DNA of 64,000 nucleotides from Bromus sterilis (GCA_950022295.1 OX465600.1:307158031-307222030); one strand, 5' to 3'; counted from the first letter of the stretch, positions 9,971 through 22,577 are shown. Made by a program: numbers and translations. The notes: generated by a model not told the origin, from the letters alone.

Positions 9971-12900
9971 ATGGCCGCGCGCTTCCCGGTCTCCCTCCGC
10001 TGGTCTCGCGGTCTGCTGCGGGGGAGCAGCACCATCAGCAGCCGCCGCGCCGTATCCGCGATGGCCGGCCGAGGCGAAGAGGTGCAGCAGCTCGGGGAGT
10101 TCCTGGACTACATGGACCGGCTCCGCAACTACGAGCGCTCCGGCGTGCCGCGCGGCGCCGGGACCGACTCCGACGACGGCTTCGACCTCGGCCGCATGCG
10201 CCGCCTCCTCCGCCGCCTCGGCGACCCCCACACCCACTATCCGGTGAGTTTGGCTACTGACCTGTGATTCTGCCTGCTTGTGAATTGGGATGTGTTTAGC
10301 GTGGCAAGTGTTAGACACTCACCATTCATATGGGGAATGGATTTGTTTGCTGGATACAGTGCAAAGAATTGAAGGATTGATCTGATTGATTGCGTTTGTA
10401 GTCTGTCCATATCGCGGGCACCAAGGGGAAAGGTTCGACTGCCGCGTTCCTGTCCAACATCATGAGGGAGCAAGGCTACAAGGTGGGCTGCTACTCCAGG
10501 TATTCTACCATATCACCAAACTTCACACATCATTTGATCATTTGGTAGCTATTAGACGACACAATGAGGGATGTTAAAACTTTTGCTCGGGAATGTGAAT
10601 TCTATTGAATTAATTTATCAGAGACATCACTTTGGAATCACGGGAATTCTATGATGCTGATGTCCATATGCAGTCCACACCTTCTAACAATCCGAGAGCG
10701 CATTTCTGTCGGAGAACGTGGAGACCCTGTTTCAGCCCCAGTGTTGAGGGATCTTTTTGATCTGGCCAAGGAAGCTATCGATGAATCGATAGAATTGGAA
10801 AATGGATCCCTGACGCACTTTGAGGTATTTTTCCCCAAGGATACTTGGAGGTAGTTTTGTTTTAAAGTTGCACATTTAGCTAGTTTTTTGCTTGAGTAAA
10901 ATGGTGTGAACTCAGATATTTTTTTGTCTCTGAATGAGAACCTACAATTTCAATAAACACAAGCATGAAAAGAAAAGCAGCATGGACGATATGTCATGGA
11001 TTCTCCTTCATTAGTTTGCATCTCACCTTACTGCATGGAACATTACAGACTGTAATGCCCCATTTCCAGTTCCAAATTACGCAATCTAACTATCTCTTTG
11101 CATATTGGCAAAGCAGTTAATCTTAATTATACACCTGAACTTACTGTAACAAGCACGAATGCATGGACATGATTTTCTGCTAACCCAGGTTAAATTTGAT
11201 GGTGCATTTAATTAGCAAGAATACATGAACAATCCATGATGTTCTGATATTACTTTGTGGTCTCTTTAGCCGCCCTAATACTGTCATACTGCATTAGACT
11301 TACTTCTACTATTAGCCTCTGCCAACAATTCATCTCTAGTTGATAACATATTTCTTACACAGGTGATTGTGATCAAATGCTATGCATTGTGGCATTGTGT
11401 ACATAAAATCACATTAAAACACTGTAGAATTTTTTAGGCAATTTTTAACTCAATCACTGTAGGCATTAATATACTTCCGCTATTTTGCAGGTTTTTACTG
11501 CTCTTTCTTTTCTCCTATTCTCGCGAGAAAATGTTGACATTGCCATTGTCGAAGTAAGTTGTATAACATTCTGTTAAATGGTATTGTTACTGCTGTTCGG
11601 TTAAATTGCATTCTTCGTTTACATGTTCCTTTAAGTGTCAAGGGTGGACTGTGGAGTACACTCGTATCTTCGCTACCAGAGAATTTATTTTTAACATCTA
11701 TGGACTTTTGTACTGACTTAGAAAGTCAGTCACAAGAATGCATCTGTTGTACTGAATTGCTGGAAAATGTTATAGGAATGGTGAAACTTGCCTTGTAATT
11801 GTGCAGTGGATCAGTTATCTTCTGCCCACTTGTGTTCTTCTGCTGTGACCAAACCACTAAAGTTTTGTATCTCAAGAAAATGTTAGAATATGGACACAGA
11901 AAATTTAGGGGCACTAATTTGGTACTTAATGCAACATGTTACTCAGAAACGCAATATATGAATGGCAGAGTGTAGCCATCTTTATTAAGTGGTAAACCCT
12001 TTGACACCATTTATTCAAAATAGCACTGATCTCAAGTATCTCAGCCTCTAGTGTTCAAAAACGGTCTTTCAATTATATGTTATAACACTTTTATTGACTA
12101 AATAGTGTCTTCTTTGTCTATTGATTGCCTAGGCAGGCCTTGGGGGAGCTAGAGATGCCACAAATGTCATACGAAATAGTGAACTAGCTGCAGCAGTCAT
12201 AACAACAGCTGGGAAAGAACATTTGGCTGCTTTGGGTGGTTCCCTCCAAAGCATAGCAGTGGCAAAGTCTGGAATTATCAAGGAAGGACGACCAGTTAAG
12301 TTCTCTCATCTTTGTTGCTTTTCATTTTCATCAGCCATTTTTCTTGCTTGTAGTTCCAGATTATAGTCGAATTAATTCAGATAGCTGTGCAGTTTAGTTT
12401 TGTTTTCTCTTCAAAGAAATGTTTGGTAATGGTATGTCATGTTCTACTCGCTGTTCCATGTCCATGATAGTTCACCATTATTTTAATAGGTACCATCTTG
12501 TGCTTCTTCAGTAAATTGGAGACTTATTTTTTCCTTAATGTTATGTGGTGATATTGTAACCTTCAGGCCGTATAATATTATTCTTGTATAATATTATTCC
12601 AGGTTGTCATTGGTGGTCCATTTTCGCCAGACATCGAGCAAATAATTCGGGATAGAGCATTCTTGACACAATCTCCCGTCATATCTTCTTGTGATACTGG
12701 TGTCGGGAGCATCACAAGATACATTGGATGGGACCATGCAAAACCTTATCAAAGTTGTGACATTGTTCTGAGGACTTCAGGCAATATGACATTGGTAGAA
12801 ACCGAACTTATCCACTTCATCTGAAATTAATAGAGTGAAGAGCTTTCCCCTCTGCTTTTCAAGTCCCTAGTTGACAGGCGCAAAATTATATTTTGCAGTC

Positions 12901-14104
12901 TGCTCAATTACATGATGTAAAGCTGCAGCTGCTGGGAGACCATCAGCGTCAGAATGCTATCACGGCTTCTTGCACAGCTCTTTGTCTCCGTGACCAAGGT
13001 AAGGAAACATGCCATTTCATAATGTTTGGTGATGGTCTATCTCTATCCAGTTTCATTATTTAAAGTACATTTAGTCCAGCATTGATAAGGTCTTCATTTT
13101 GAATCTTCACTCTATTGTTGCTTCTGAACGAGACTACAATACTAGAAGAATCATTGTTATTTTTTTCAGTTTCCTTTTCACATTATTGTACACATCGCTT
13201 AATCTGCACAAATCTGACTTATTTTCCCTCGCGTCCCATGGGTTTGGGAAGTTAAGGATGGGATCTATCCGATGCATCAATCCGGGCCGGTTTAGAGAAG
13301 GCACAATTGCCCGGGAGAAGCCAATTCCTTACACAAGATGAAGCCTCAGTCCTTGGGCTCGATGGAACATCGACCATTCTAATCGATGGAGGTTTTGCCC
13401 GATAACCACCTGTCCTTAATGCTTTATTTCCCTTCGCTGTCGCCTTAGCCCATGACATCATCTCATGTTTGTCGATCATCTTTCAGCCCATACCGAGGCG
13501 TCAGCGAAGGCGCTATCAGACGTGATAAAAACCGTCCAACCAGAAGGTCATGTGGCCCTCATCGTCGGAATGGCTAACGACAAAGAGCACCTCTCGTTCG
13601 CCGCACAGCTTCTCTCAGGCAAGATAATTCATTAACTCCACCCCTCTGTCATTTGGCTATCTGATATAGTTGGATAGTTCAGACTGAAGAACCTCACAGT
13701 TTTTCTCCCTCCCTGATCACTCGACAGGCAGAAGGCCTGACGTAGTGTTGCTGACCGAGACGGTGATCGCGGAAGGGACCGCCCGCTCCATGCCGGCCTC
13801 GTCGCTGAAGGACATTTGGACAGGCGTCGCTCTCGGCATGGGCATCAAGTGCACGGACATCGGGGCCATCGCCGGCCACTACAAAGCCCTGGACTGTATG
13901 ATCGACCGCCTGGCTGCCACCGCTTCCGCAGGGGGCAAGTCTGCGCCGATGCTGATCGGGTGCGGGGCCGCGCCCTTCTCGCGTGACCTGATGAAGGCCG
14001 CTTCCCGGCTGCTGCGCCGGGCAGACGACGGTGGGGGTGGCCTCATCTGCGTCACCGGCTCCTTGCACATGGTCTCGTCGGTGCTGCAGGAACTTGAGCA
14101 GTAG
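9971..14104 (+). CDS. DHFS: Dihydrofolate synthetase (FolC/Mur ligase family), organellar
   Basis: The enzyme joins glutamate to dihydropteroate using ATP, giving dihydrofolate, in plant mitochondria. Exons: 9971-10243, 10402-10499, 10674-10824, 11491-11553, 12133-12294, 12603-12794, 12899-12998, 13257-13391, 13487-13618, 13728-14104. They join in frame to 560 aa. Residues 1-30 (MAARFPVSLRWSRGLLRGSS and on) are Arg/Ser-rich without acidic residues, like a mitochondrial presequence. Residues 92-104 hold the P-loop HIAGTKGKGST, followed by SPHLLTIRERIS. GLGGARDATN lies near 196-205 and the C-terminal Mur ligase domain starts around DGAHTEASAKAL. The Ala of DGAHTE spans the exon 8/9 junction. 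The intron after exon 9 starts with GC (CAG|GCAAGA) because an in-frame stop precedes any GT. The start is the first Met giving a presequence; the frame is open further upstream to 9482. AATAAA at 14512-14517 may be the polyadenylation signal. Similar to Arabidopsis GLA1; the alternative, folylpolyglutamate synthetase, is less likely. Confidence 0.93.
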
Positions 14105-14685
14105 CCATCGTTGCAGACTTGCTGTACATGTCTGGCAGGTATCAGCATCAGCATCAGCAGGCAGGGATGTATATTAGCGTGTTATTATATATGCAAGCAC
14201 ATGCTTACAGTTACAATACAGTGCATTACTTTATTCTTTGCAATGGTGTTATTAAGTTTCATGAGGTGCCTATAAAGAAAGCGTCGTGTGGGACGAGGAT
14301 GATTCTGGTGACTGGTGAAGGTGATGTGTTCTTGGTGTAGTCGTTCCGCACCTCAGTAGCTGACCGGGAAAAATATTGTTTCTCTGTCAGACTTTTACAG
14401 AGCCGGGAATGATTTTGTGGAATCTTGCAAGTTTTCATTTATATTTTGTCTGCATATCCCACTTCAGTCAAACCTATGTACTACACTTCTGGCATGGATC
14501 GTTTATACCATAAATAAAAATGGTGAAATGTTATTGTGTTAACGTTTTCAGGGAAGGGTTTTGCCCGCTACTCAAATGGCTATGTGAAAATTGATAAAAT
14601 TGGCATATGCCGTTGTAAAAGGGATATTCAAATCTGAGCCCAGCCTCATATGCTCCTGCACAAGAAACTTTTAAAAAGACATATG

Positions 14686-14966
14686 AAAAAGCTCAAAAAA
14701 ATCCAAAATTTATTATGTTGAAAGATGCTTAGGGTCTAGATGTTCGTGTCAAATTTGAGCTTTTTTGGACATCTAAGGAGCTCACGGCAAAAAAGACAAA
14801 TTCAGCCTGAAATAGTGCATGAATAGTATCGTTTAAAGAAACTGCAAATTTATCTTTTTTGCCGCGAGCTCACAAGATGTCTGAAATTTTTCAAAATTTG
14901 CACGAACATCTCAAACATAAACATCTCCCACCACAAAAAGTTTTGATTTTTCTTGAGCTTTTTCCA
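14686..14966. repeat. Long imperfect foldback (MITE-like)
   Basis: The left arm (about 14690-14800) contains aagctcaaaaaaatccaaaa, cttttttggacatctaagga and gctcacggcaaaaaagacaa. The right arm (about 14848-14965) carries the inverse: tttgccgcgagctcacaaga, then gatttttcttgagctttttc. The arms are diverged but collinear around a ~45-base loop. No target duplication was identified. It lies in the 3' flank of the dihydrofolate synthetase gene. Confidence 0.7.
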
Positions 14967-15679
14967 TTTCCATTTCTTTATTTTTTGTCTCCGCGGGTGC
15001 AGATGCACCTGGGCAGTATCGATGCTTTCGTTGTAAAGGATTCGCCATGCTCTTTAAGTGAATATTGCCATGTGATGCAAGAGAAAGGCAGAAAAATGTG
15101 AAGCTGCACAAAATAATTGCCATGCGTTCGATCAGGATTTGACGGGACGTTACCTGGATAGCAGAGTCCTTAAGAAACTGATCCATCGGTGGTCATTCTC
15201 TTCACCATGTTTTTCCCAAACAGTATATATATGTTGCCAAAATTGGAAACTTATGCTTGATAGTACACAAAATTGTATGTTCATGATAGTTATGCATGAT
15301 GGTACACCTCATTATATATTGATATATCATAATATTAGCAAGTTGTACCACCAATTTGATCCCTCCGGCGACCTCTCCCCTCCTCTTAATCAACTTGCCA
15401 ATATATGAGACAATAGCCAAAATGCTCTTATGGTGTGTTCGGATTTCCTCTACTCAGTTCCGCTCTAGAAGAACATAGAGCACAATTATAGCAGCTCTGT
15501 AAAATTCAACAGGAAGCCGCCCGCTCCGCTCCTCCTCTTAATCCCTTCGGTGACCTCTCACCTCCCGTACCCACGCAACAGTAGCCCCCATGGTGGCGCG
15601 ATGAAGCATCCCTCGTCGACGCCTCCCTGCATCCCCCTTCTCCCTCTGACCTTTCTCTGACACCCATCCCCCAGCGTCC

Positions 15680-15937
15680 TCCTCCTTCCCGGGTCCGTGG
15701 TTGGGCAGCCAGGCACCCGTTCGCCCAGCATGGTCATGTTGCTTAGTCGTCCGACGCCGGAGTAGCTTCAACGCTCCTCCCATCCCCGATGCCTTCCTCC
15801 CGCCACCATCCTCCTTCCTGGGTCCGTGGTTGGGCATCCAGGCACCCGTCCGCCCAGCGTGGTCATGTTGCTCAGTCGTTCGACGCCGGAGTAGCTCCAA
15901 CGCTGCTCCCATCCCCGATGCATTCCTCCCGCCGCCA
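15680..15937. repeat. 129-bp tandem duplication
   Basis: Two adjacent copies (15680-15808 and 15809-15937) share ggtccgtggttgggca, caggcacccgt, cgcccagc, ggtcatgttgct and catccccgatgc, with scattered substitutions. The period is a multiple of three, so frames on both strands stay open (a 103-codon frame on plus, a 197-codon frame on minus). Neither shows a domain and I do not call a gene. A C run and CCA tract follow at 15961-15990. Confidence 0.8.
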
Positions 15938-17534
15938 TCCTCCTCCCCTAACCCGTCGCTACCCCCCCCCCCCCCCACCACCACCACCCACCCCCAACCC
16001 GGATCCTGCTGATCCATGATGTTGAGTTGGTGATGTTTTGGTGTCAATTTACTGCTGAAATATTTGCAATGTAGCTGCTCTTTTTGTTGCTGAAATGTTA
16101 GCTTGGGATGTGAAAAGGTAAGGGCATACAAATCTTTTTTGGATGGCGTTAGTCTCCATTAGGCGCGCACTGGTGGTATTTTTCCTAGAGAAAATTGGAA
16201 GTAGTGTTATATTGGCAAGTTGATTTTCATTAGTGGTATGTTGGCAACTTCGGTTTTCACTAGTGGTATTTTGCCTATTGTCTCAATTTCATTTTTTGTG
16301 TCTTTCTATATGATTCAAAAGGTTTTTGTGTTTCATCAAACTTTCTCATATATTTTTCGGAAATATCCATATTTCTTTTCATTTTTAAAAAGATGTGGAA
16401 ACAAATGTAACAACTCTTGGTTAGGATCAATTCTTTTGTAGCTTATTATCAAAATAAGCCAAAAGCTAAAAAAACTCGTTTTGGAGAAGTGAGCTTAACT
16501 TATTTCCACCCCCTCTCCTTCCCAATGGAAAGATCTAGGGCTTAGGGGTGGCTTCCCGCAGCTTCCCACTTAAAACCAAAGGGTATAGCGAAGTGGACCT
16601 ATTGTTCGCTCTTATTACATGAAAACGACCACTACCCTCTCGATCCCTCATGCAAAAAAAAGACAGAAGAAGTGTGTGCCCTCTCGATCCCCATCACACT
16701 TTCCCTTGCTCCTTTCGCTCCTACATAGCAGCAGACCCAAAGATAAAATGTAAGGTGCACATACTTTAAAAAATTAAGGTCTATTTCAATTGGCTTAGAA
16801 GGCCTTGAAAATTAGCTAATTATTACATGGTAAAAAATATTTTCAAAAACTCTGTGTGTGCCATGGCACACCCGGGACACCCTCTAGATATGACACTGGC
16901 TCCGGCAGGTTAGGGTTCCCCCTGCTGTTGGTCCCCATCCCCTCGACGTGGTCGTCTCCGACAACATGGCCGATGGGTAGGCCTCCATCTCTGATCACTG
17001 CTCCTCTCCTTCCTCAGGCCCGACCCCTCTCTCCTTCCTCGGGCACAACCTCTACCTCCCCCAGTCCAGCAATAGATCCACTCTGGTGGGACGGACAGGG
17101 CTCCACTCCGAGCGACGACCCACTATAGTGAAGAAACACCGTCCCCTTTCCTCCTTCGAGTCCATAGTTGTGAGTATGAGCTCGGCCAGCAAGGTGAGCA
17201 AATCCTTTGTTTTGGTTTTTTTTTTGCAAATTTTCATCTAGATTTTCTATGGGTTGTTGCTGATGTATGACATTTTCATATTGATTTTCTATGTTGTGTT
17301 TCTTATATATGGTAGAAGTAATTTTGATATGGATGTGCTAACTGTGCCAAGTAGTAGTACATGATTACTGCCCTCTGATCGATACTATTGTATTTGCATA
17401 GAAGAAATAATGATGGCATGTGTGTATGCTACCATTGTATTGAAATATTGATGGCATGTGTGTATGCTACATATTAATTCTTGCAATTATTTTGTCTTGA
17501 CATGATGAAAAATATATGAAAGAACAATGGGATA

Positions 17535-18420
17535 ATGTGGGTCTTAGAACTTTCATTGATAATTTATGCGGGAGAAGTGAATGCCAATAACAGTGGCAAA
17601 GAAGGAACATTAACAACAGTTAGGTATGACAATTTGGTAATGAAGTTTTTGAGTGCACGAAGAGAGAATATACCAACAAACAATTCAAGAATAAGTGGGA
17701 TGTCTTTAAAAAAGAGTATGTTGTTTGGAAGACATCAACCCAAAAGGCATCCGACATTGGATTTGGTCCTGTTACCAAGACAATTGCTACTAGTGATGAA
17801 TGGTGGGCAAAGATATACATGTATACACATCTTCATATTAATTTCATTTGTTACTTTCTTCCTCTACCAATTGTTGACTAATGTGTGATATGCTTTTTTT
17901 ATAGAAACGAACTTGCCACCAAGTTTTGATTCACTACACTAGAAGATGAGACCAAACTGAGTGACATATTTACCGATGTTAGTGTGAAAAATGAGTATGT
18001 GAGGGAGGCACCTCCCTCGTCTCAAGTTGGTGCATCTCAAATTCACATTGATGATGAAGATGAGACATGCTCATGATGTGAATTAAATTGTACTCATGTG
18101 ACATCTACCAGAGCTAGAGGTCGAAAAAAGAGATCATGTCCTTGTTCATCTAGTCTTGCAATGGTGCAAAAGATTTAAGCGTATTGCTGACCTTTGGGAA
18201 AAGAAGGAGACTAGCCGCAATTCGGCGACATATGAAATGAAAGAGGTTCTTGTGAGAGAGATCATATAAAGGAGATGGTGGTGAATGATGGAGGTAAACC
18301 TGGAAGTGAAGTTTATTTCCATGCTCTTGAACTCTTTACAAAGAAGGAACGTCGCGATGTCTCCAGTGCCCTCGAGGACTAACATCCTAGTTGAGGCTTA
18401 AATGGATCAATAGGGCATGG
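17535..18420 (+). pseudogene. Harbinger-type MYB/SANT-like ORF remnant
   Basis: Between 17600 and 17815 shifted frames give TNKQFKNKWDVFKKEYVVWK followed by GFGPVTKTIATSDEWWAKI. This is the pattern of the MYB/SANT-like (Myb_DNA-bind_3) domain found in the second protein of PIF/Harbinger transposons and in related plant proteins. Downstream, broken frames carry a Ser/Arg/Lys-rich linker near 18110 and a C-terminal helix-like EVYFHALELFTKKERRDV near 18310-18360. Stops and frameshifts abound, for example the CTAGAAG region near 17940. No catalytic DDE transposase or terminal repeats were found, so the element type is inferred from this domain only. Confidence 0.6.
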
Positions 18421-18458
18421 AATATATTTATGAAAAATATTAGAACATGTCTTTTTTG

Positions 18459-18640
18459 TGCACTTATTTACGTTGTTGGGAACTCATTTGTATTGTGTAA
18501 ACTTATTTGATTTGATGGAAACTCATTTGTATTATTGTGCACTTATTTGCTCTGTGGGAACTCATTTGTATCGTTGTGCACTTATTTACTTTGTTGGGAA
18601 CTTATTTGTATTAATTTGAACTGATTTTTATTGTTGTGGA
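18459..18640. repeat. About 40-bp tandem repeat
   Basis: Units alternate gcACTTATTT and ggaACTCATTTGTATT at a period of about 40 bases (ACTTATTT at 18462, 18501, 18541 and 18580; CTCATTTGTA at 18483, 18522 and 18561). There are four to five degenerate copies immediately downstream of the Harbinger-like relic, possibly its 3' tail. Confidence 0.75.
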
Positions 18641-18889
18641 TCTATGTGCTATAAACTTGTAATGGCATGCATCATGTGTTGTGGACAAATGTTGAAGATA
18701 TGTCTCTTGTGATGTTTTATATCACAGATGGATATCTCTGTTGAGGAGGAGGATGGTGAATTTGATTTTCACAATTTTTGCAATGGCACATTATCATATA
18801 AATAAAGAGAGGTTGTTATCTTTACAAAAATATTATTTATACTAAAAAAACAAGAATTTGTATGTTATGCTAAAATAAAATTGCCATAA

Positions 18890-19215
18890 TGGATGTAATA
18901 TGATTGCTATCTTATAACAAAAACATTTTCCATGGTGCATAAAATAAAATTGGCATACTATCTACGAATTTACCGTGCTAAAAATCTAAAATGACCATGG
19001 TTCAATTTTAAATTTGTCATGCTAAAGTAAGTAAATTTGTTATAGTCCAAAATTAAATTAGTCATGCTGTAGAAACTAAAATTGCCATGGCATAATAATA
19101 AATTTGCCATGATCTAAAATTAAATTGGTCATGCTAAAAATCCTATATTTAGCATGATCCAAAAATTAAATTTACCATGATCTGCTAATTAAAATTTGCC
19201 ATTGTTACATAAAAA
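18890..19215. repeat. Degenerate array of 'atttgccatgaTctaaaaTTAAA' units
   Basis: Phrases such as aaattgccat, aatttgccatgat, taaattggtcatgct and ccatggcataataat recur every 30-40 bases in a strongly AT-rich stretch. It looks like a decayed short-period tandem repeat. Nothing coding is visible. Confidence 0.6.
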
Positions 19216-19561
19216 TTTTGCTTTGGTGAAAGGATATAAAAAATAATTAATAAAAAGTTGTTATGGACAATTTTACTGCCATGTATATTTCTAATTTTGT
19301 TTTTCATATTCTACCATCTTTAATAAAAAAATAAAAAATGGATACCCATAGTATTCAAACTTTGGTCTCCCACATGTAAGAAAAAGGAAGCTACAAGTGC
19401 ACTAGTTGCATACTTCAAAATTGACAAGCATTTGCGCCATTTCATCCTAAACCGAACGACGGCATAAAAACCTAACGTGGCAAAGCTACCCTGGTTTAAG
19501 ACCCGTGCGAGGAAACAAATCAAATAAAATGAAATCACGCGAAGGCGGCCTTGAAAAAATA

Positions 19562-19654
19562 CTTCCTCCGTTCCGAATTACTTGATATGATATTAGTTCA
19601 AATTTAAACCAAGCTTTACCTAAAATCATGTCGAGTAATTCGAAACGAAGGAAG
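19562..19654. mobile_element. Stowaway MITE
   Basis: The ends are CTTCCTCCGTTCCGAATTACT and the inverse GTAATTCGAAACGAAGGAAG, flanked by TA on both sides (19560-19561, 19655-19656). The 93-bp size and internal near-palindrome fit the Tc1/mariner-related Stowaway family. It sits about 770 bases upstream of the cysteine oxidase start codon. Confidence 0.9.
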
Positions 19655-20062
19655 TATGACGGTCCCTCTCTCTATGATTTGCCGAAAACAATCATTCTCT
19701 TAGCTTATGAAAAAAGGTGACTAGAAGTAAGTCTCTTTCAGCTATGGCCGCCTACGGTGGTATCGCAGATGCTGAAAAATATCTCTCGTTCATTTGAGAG
19801 ATGGAAACAACAAAGCTCAAAGAAAAGGAGGCTACGTAACCCACCGTTCGCTAGCTTACGCGAATCCAGCGGAGCCCCCGACAGCGGCGGCCAGCAGATC
19901 AGAAAGAGTCTGTGAGAGTGAGAGCTCCCCTGCACGTGAGATGATCCATCCACCCCCCACAGTTTCGTTCGCGGGGCGACAAACCGTGGATTCTCCTGCA
20001 GCCGGTTTTGCTTTCCGCCTCCCCAAAAATGGCGGGCGCCACCATCCCCCATCCCCTCTCCC

Positions 20063-20079
20063 CCTCTCTCTCTCTCTCT
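20063..20079. repeat. CT microsatellite in the cysteine oxidase leader
   Basis: An uninterrupted run of about nine CT units lies in the pyrimidine-rich region 350 bases upstream of the chosen start codon, a common feature of grass 5' leaders. Confidence 0.8.
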
Positions 20080-20427
20080 ATCCAGCAGCAGCTGCTACAG
20101 GGAGAGGTGGACCGAGGGCGACCACCCAAAGCGGCGGGCCGCATCGGACGGATCGAACCCAACCGCCTGGATTTCCTTCCTCCCCACCCCCTGGTTTCCT
20201 CCTCCTCGCCCGTGCTGTCGTGTCCGCCATCAATCCACCCTCGACCAGCACCTAGTTTTGCTCCTCCATCGTATATCATATATCCCGAGCTCCCTCCCTG
20301 CTGCTCCCGGCCTATTCATCCAATCCATTCCATCCCCTCTTCCGCGATCCAGCTTTCTCCTTTCTTGCTTCTTCTAATCTTGTTGTTGTTCGGTTGCTGC
20401 GGCGCCGGCCAAAGCCCGGGTCTTGCG

Positions 20428-22577
20428 ATGGGGGCGGGGATGGTGGAGCTCGGGCCCGGGATGGTGGAAGTCGGGGCGGCGGAGGTCGTGCCGCCGGCCA
20501 AGCGGAGGCGGGTGGTGGCCCTCAAGAACGGTGCCGCCGCGGCGACGGCGCCAGGCCGGAGGACGCGGCCCGCCAGGAGGCCCGCCGCCATCCAGCGCCT
20601 CTTCCAGGCCTGCCGCGCCGTCTTCAGGGGCCCCGGCACCGTGCCCGCGCCCGCCGAGGTCGCCCTGCTCCGCGCCATGCTCGGTACGCCGCTAACCAAC
20701 CCTCCTCCTCTCATCGGCTGCAAATCAATTTGGTTCATGCAAAGATCCGTTACAAGTTTGCAAATAATTGCTGTGCCTGTGCGATTTTGTCTTTGAATGC
20801 CCCGGATTGGATGCCATATAAGTTCAGAATCAGCTGAGTTTTACTCGGCAAATTAATGCCCATCATTCTTCTTTGCGTACTAAAAAATCTGATTTTTTTC
20901 TTCTAAAAGTTGCTTTATTTGAGCATGCAAACAAAACAAAAAAACATACTAGTTGAAATGCATTAGATTCGATCGGGAATCTGTCTTGCACGAAATGCTG
21001 CTGATGTCTGTGTACTACTGGTTGAAGAAACACCAACTGAATTTTGGATGCTGGCGGTGGGTGATATTTGCAGACAGAATGAGGCCGGAGGACGTCGGCC
21101 TAAGCCCGGACATGCCCTTCTTCAGGAACAGAGACGTGGCGGCCCAAGGCACCCCGCCGATCACGCATACCACCATATACAAATCCGAGAAGTTTTCGGT
21201 AAGTTCATGGCAGCTTAAAAGGAAACAGGGTGTGGATTGCAATGTCGGCTACCATGATATATATAAATCCAAATCAGTTAGTTGCTGACAGTTTCCTTTT
21301 GTTTGCTTGCTTCACAGATGGTACTCTTCTTCTTGCCGCCGAATGCGGTCATCCCCCTGCACAACCACCCCGGCATGACGGTGTTCAACAAACTGCTCAT
21401 CGGATCGATGCACGCAAAGTCCTACGACTGGGCTGATCCCGATGATCCAACCAAGGAGAGTGGCGCTTCGTCGCCTGATGATGGCCAATGTGAGCTTTCA
21501 GTACACTTTTTCACCAGATCCCCTGCTTATGCTGCCCAATAGCATGCATAGCAAATGAGCTAGTAGTATATCTATAACGTTGAGGCTTGATTGCCTGCAG
21601 TGAGGTTGGCAGAACTCATAGTGGACGAGGTTTTCACGGCGCCGTGCGACACGTCGGTCCTCTACCCGACGGCGGGGGGCAACATGCACCGGTTCAGGGC
21701 CGTCGCGCCTTGCGCGTTCCTCGACATCCTTGGCCCCCCTTACTCCATCGAAGAGGACCGAGACTGCACGTACTACACGGACATTCCATACTCCCACCAT
21801 CCCAGTAAGTTGCCAACTTTGATCTCAGAAATCTAGCCTGGATACTTCATGGGCTTGCAACTAGTTCTGAATTTATCGAGTGTGGGTAGCACGCAGCTGT
21901 AATTTGTAAACTAGCACTGGAAATGCATGAGCTCAAGCTATGTTGGGGCTTGATTTGAGTGATATTAGCACACACTTGATGCATCTTTTTCTCCGACAGC
22001 AAGCAAGTTGCAACATAGATATTATATTTTGTTAGTTAAGTAACAAAATGCATCCTTCAGGTGGCTTTGTTTATCATGCACTCCATTTGCACCCGATGCA
22101 CATGAGTATATGACTATTAAATAGTGTAAGCACACGGTTTTGCGCCCGCCGGGTTTCAGAACCACGGGGCATCGAAACCGCTTGTACATAAACCATGTTC
22201 TAAAGGGCACTAGGCGGGAGAGGCGAGGTGGCGCCAGATGTGCACATTGTAGAACAGAGCAGTATTAAAAAGAAATGTAACAGATTCATCCCCAAAGATA
22301 ATTTAGGGCTCATTCGAGGATTGACCATTGGTCGGTAATCACGCGATGATCGATGCTTCTGCTAATTAAATTTAATGACAGCCTAGTTCATTGGACGGTA
22401 CGGTGATCTGAAGGTTAACTAAATTTGTCTCCTCTTCTGCTGACAGTGACCAGCAACGAGCTCATCAGCGACGAGCAAGAAGGCCGGCGTCTCGCGTGGC
22501 TGAAAGAGGTCGAGATGCCGAAGGACCTGAAGATGTGCAGCGTCCGGTACGGCGGTCCGCTGATCTCCGGCAGGTGA
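20428..22577 (+). CDS. PCO: Plant cysteine oxidase (thiol dioxygenase, PCO/ADO family)
   Basis: The family adds dioxygen to N-terminal Cys of target proteins, notably group VII ERF factors, making them substrates of the Arg/N-degron pathway; it acts as an oxygen sensor in cytosol and nucleus. Exons 20428-20683, 21074-21198, 21318-21489, 21601-21804 and 22447-22577 join in frame to 295 aa. The cupin core has HNHPGMTVFNKLLIGS, with metal-ligand candidates His142 and His144, and GGNMHRFRA with the third, His214. RPEDVGLSPDMPFF and YYTDIPYS also match the family. Residues 27-60 are Arg/Ala-rich and nuclear-localisation-like (PPAKRRRVVALKNG). The frame is open upstream to 20008, but that extension is low-complexity and the chosen Met gives the usual family length. 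The intron before exon 5 (21805-22446) is the longest. Which PCO paralogue it is cannot be told from sequence alone. Confidence 0.93.
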
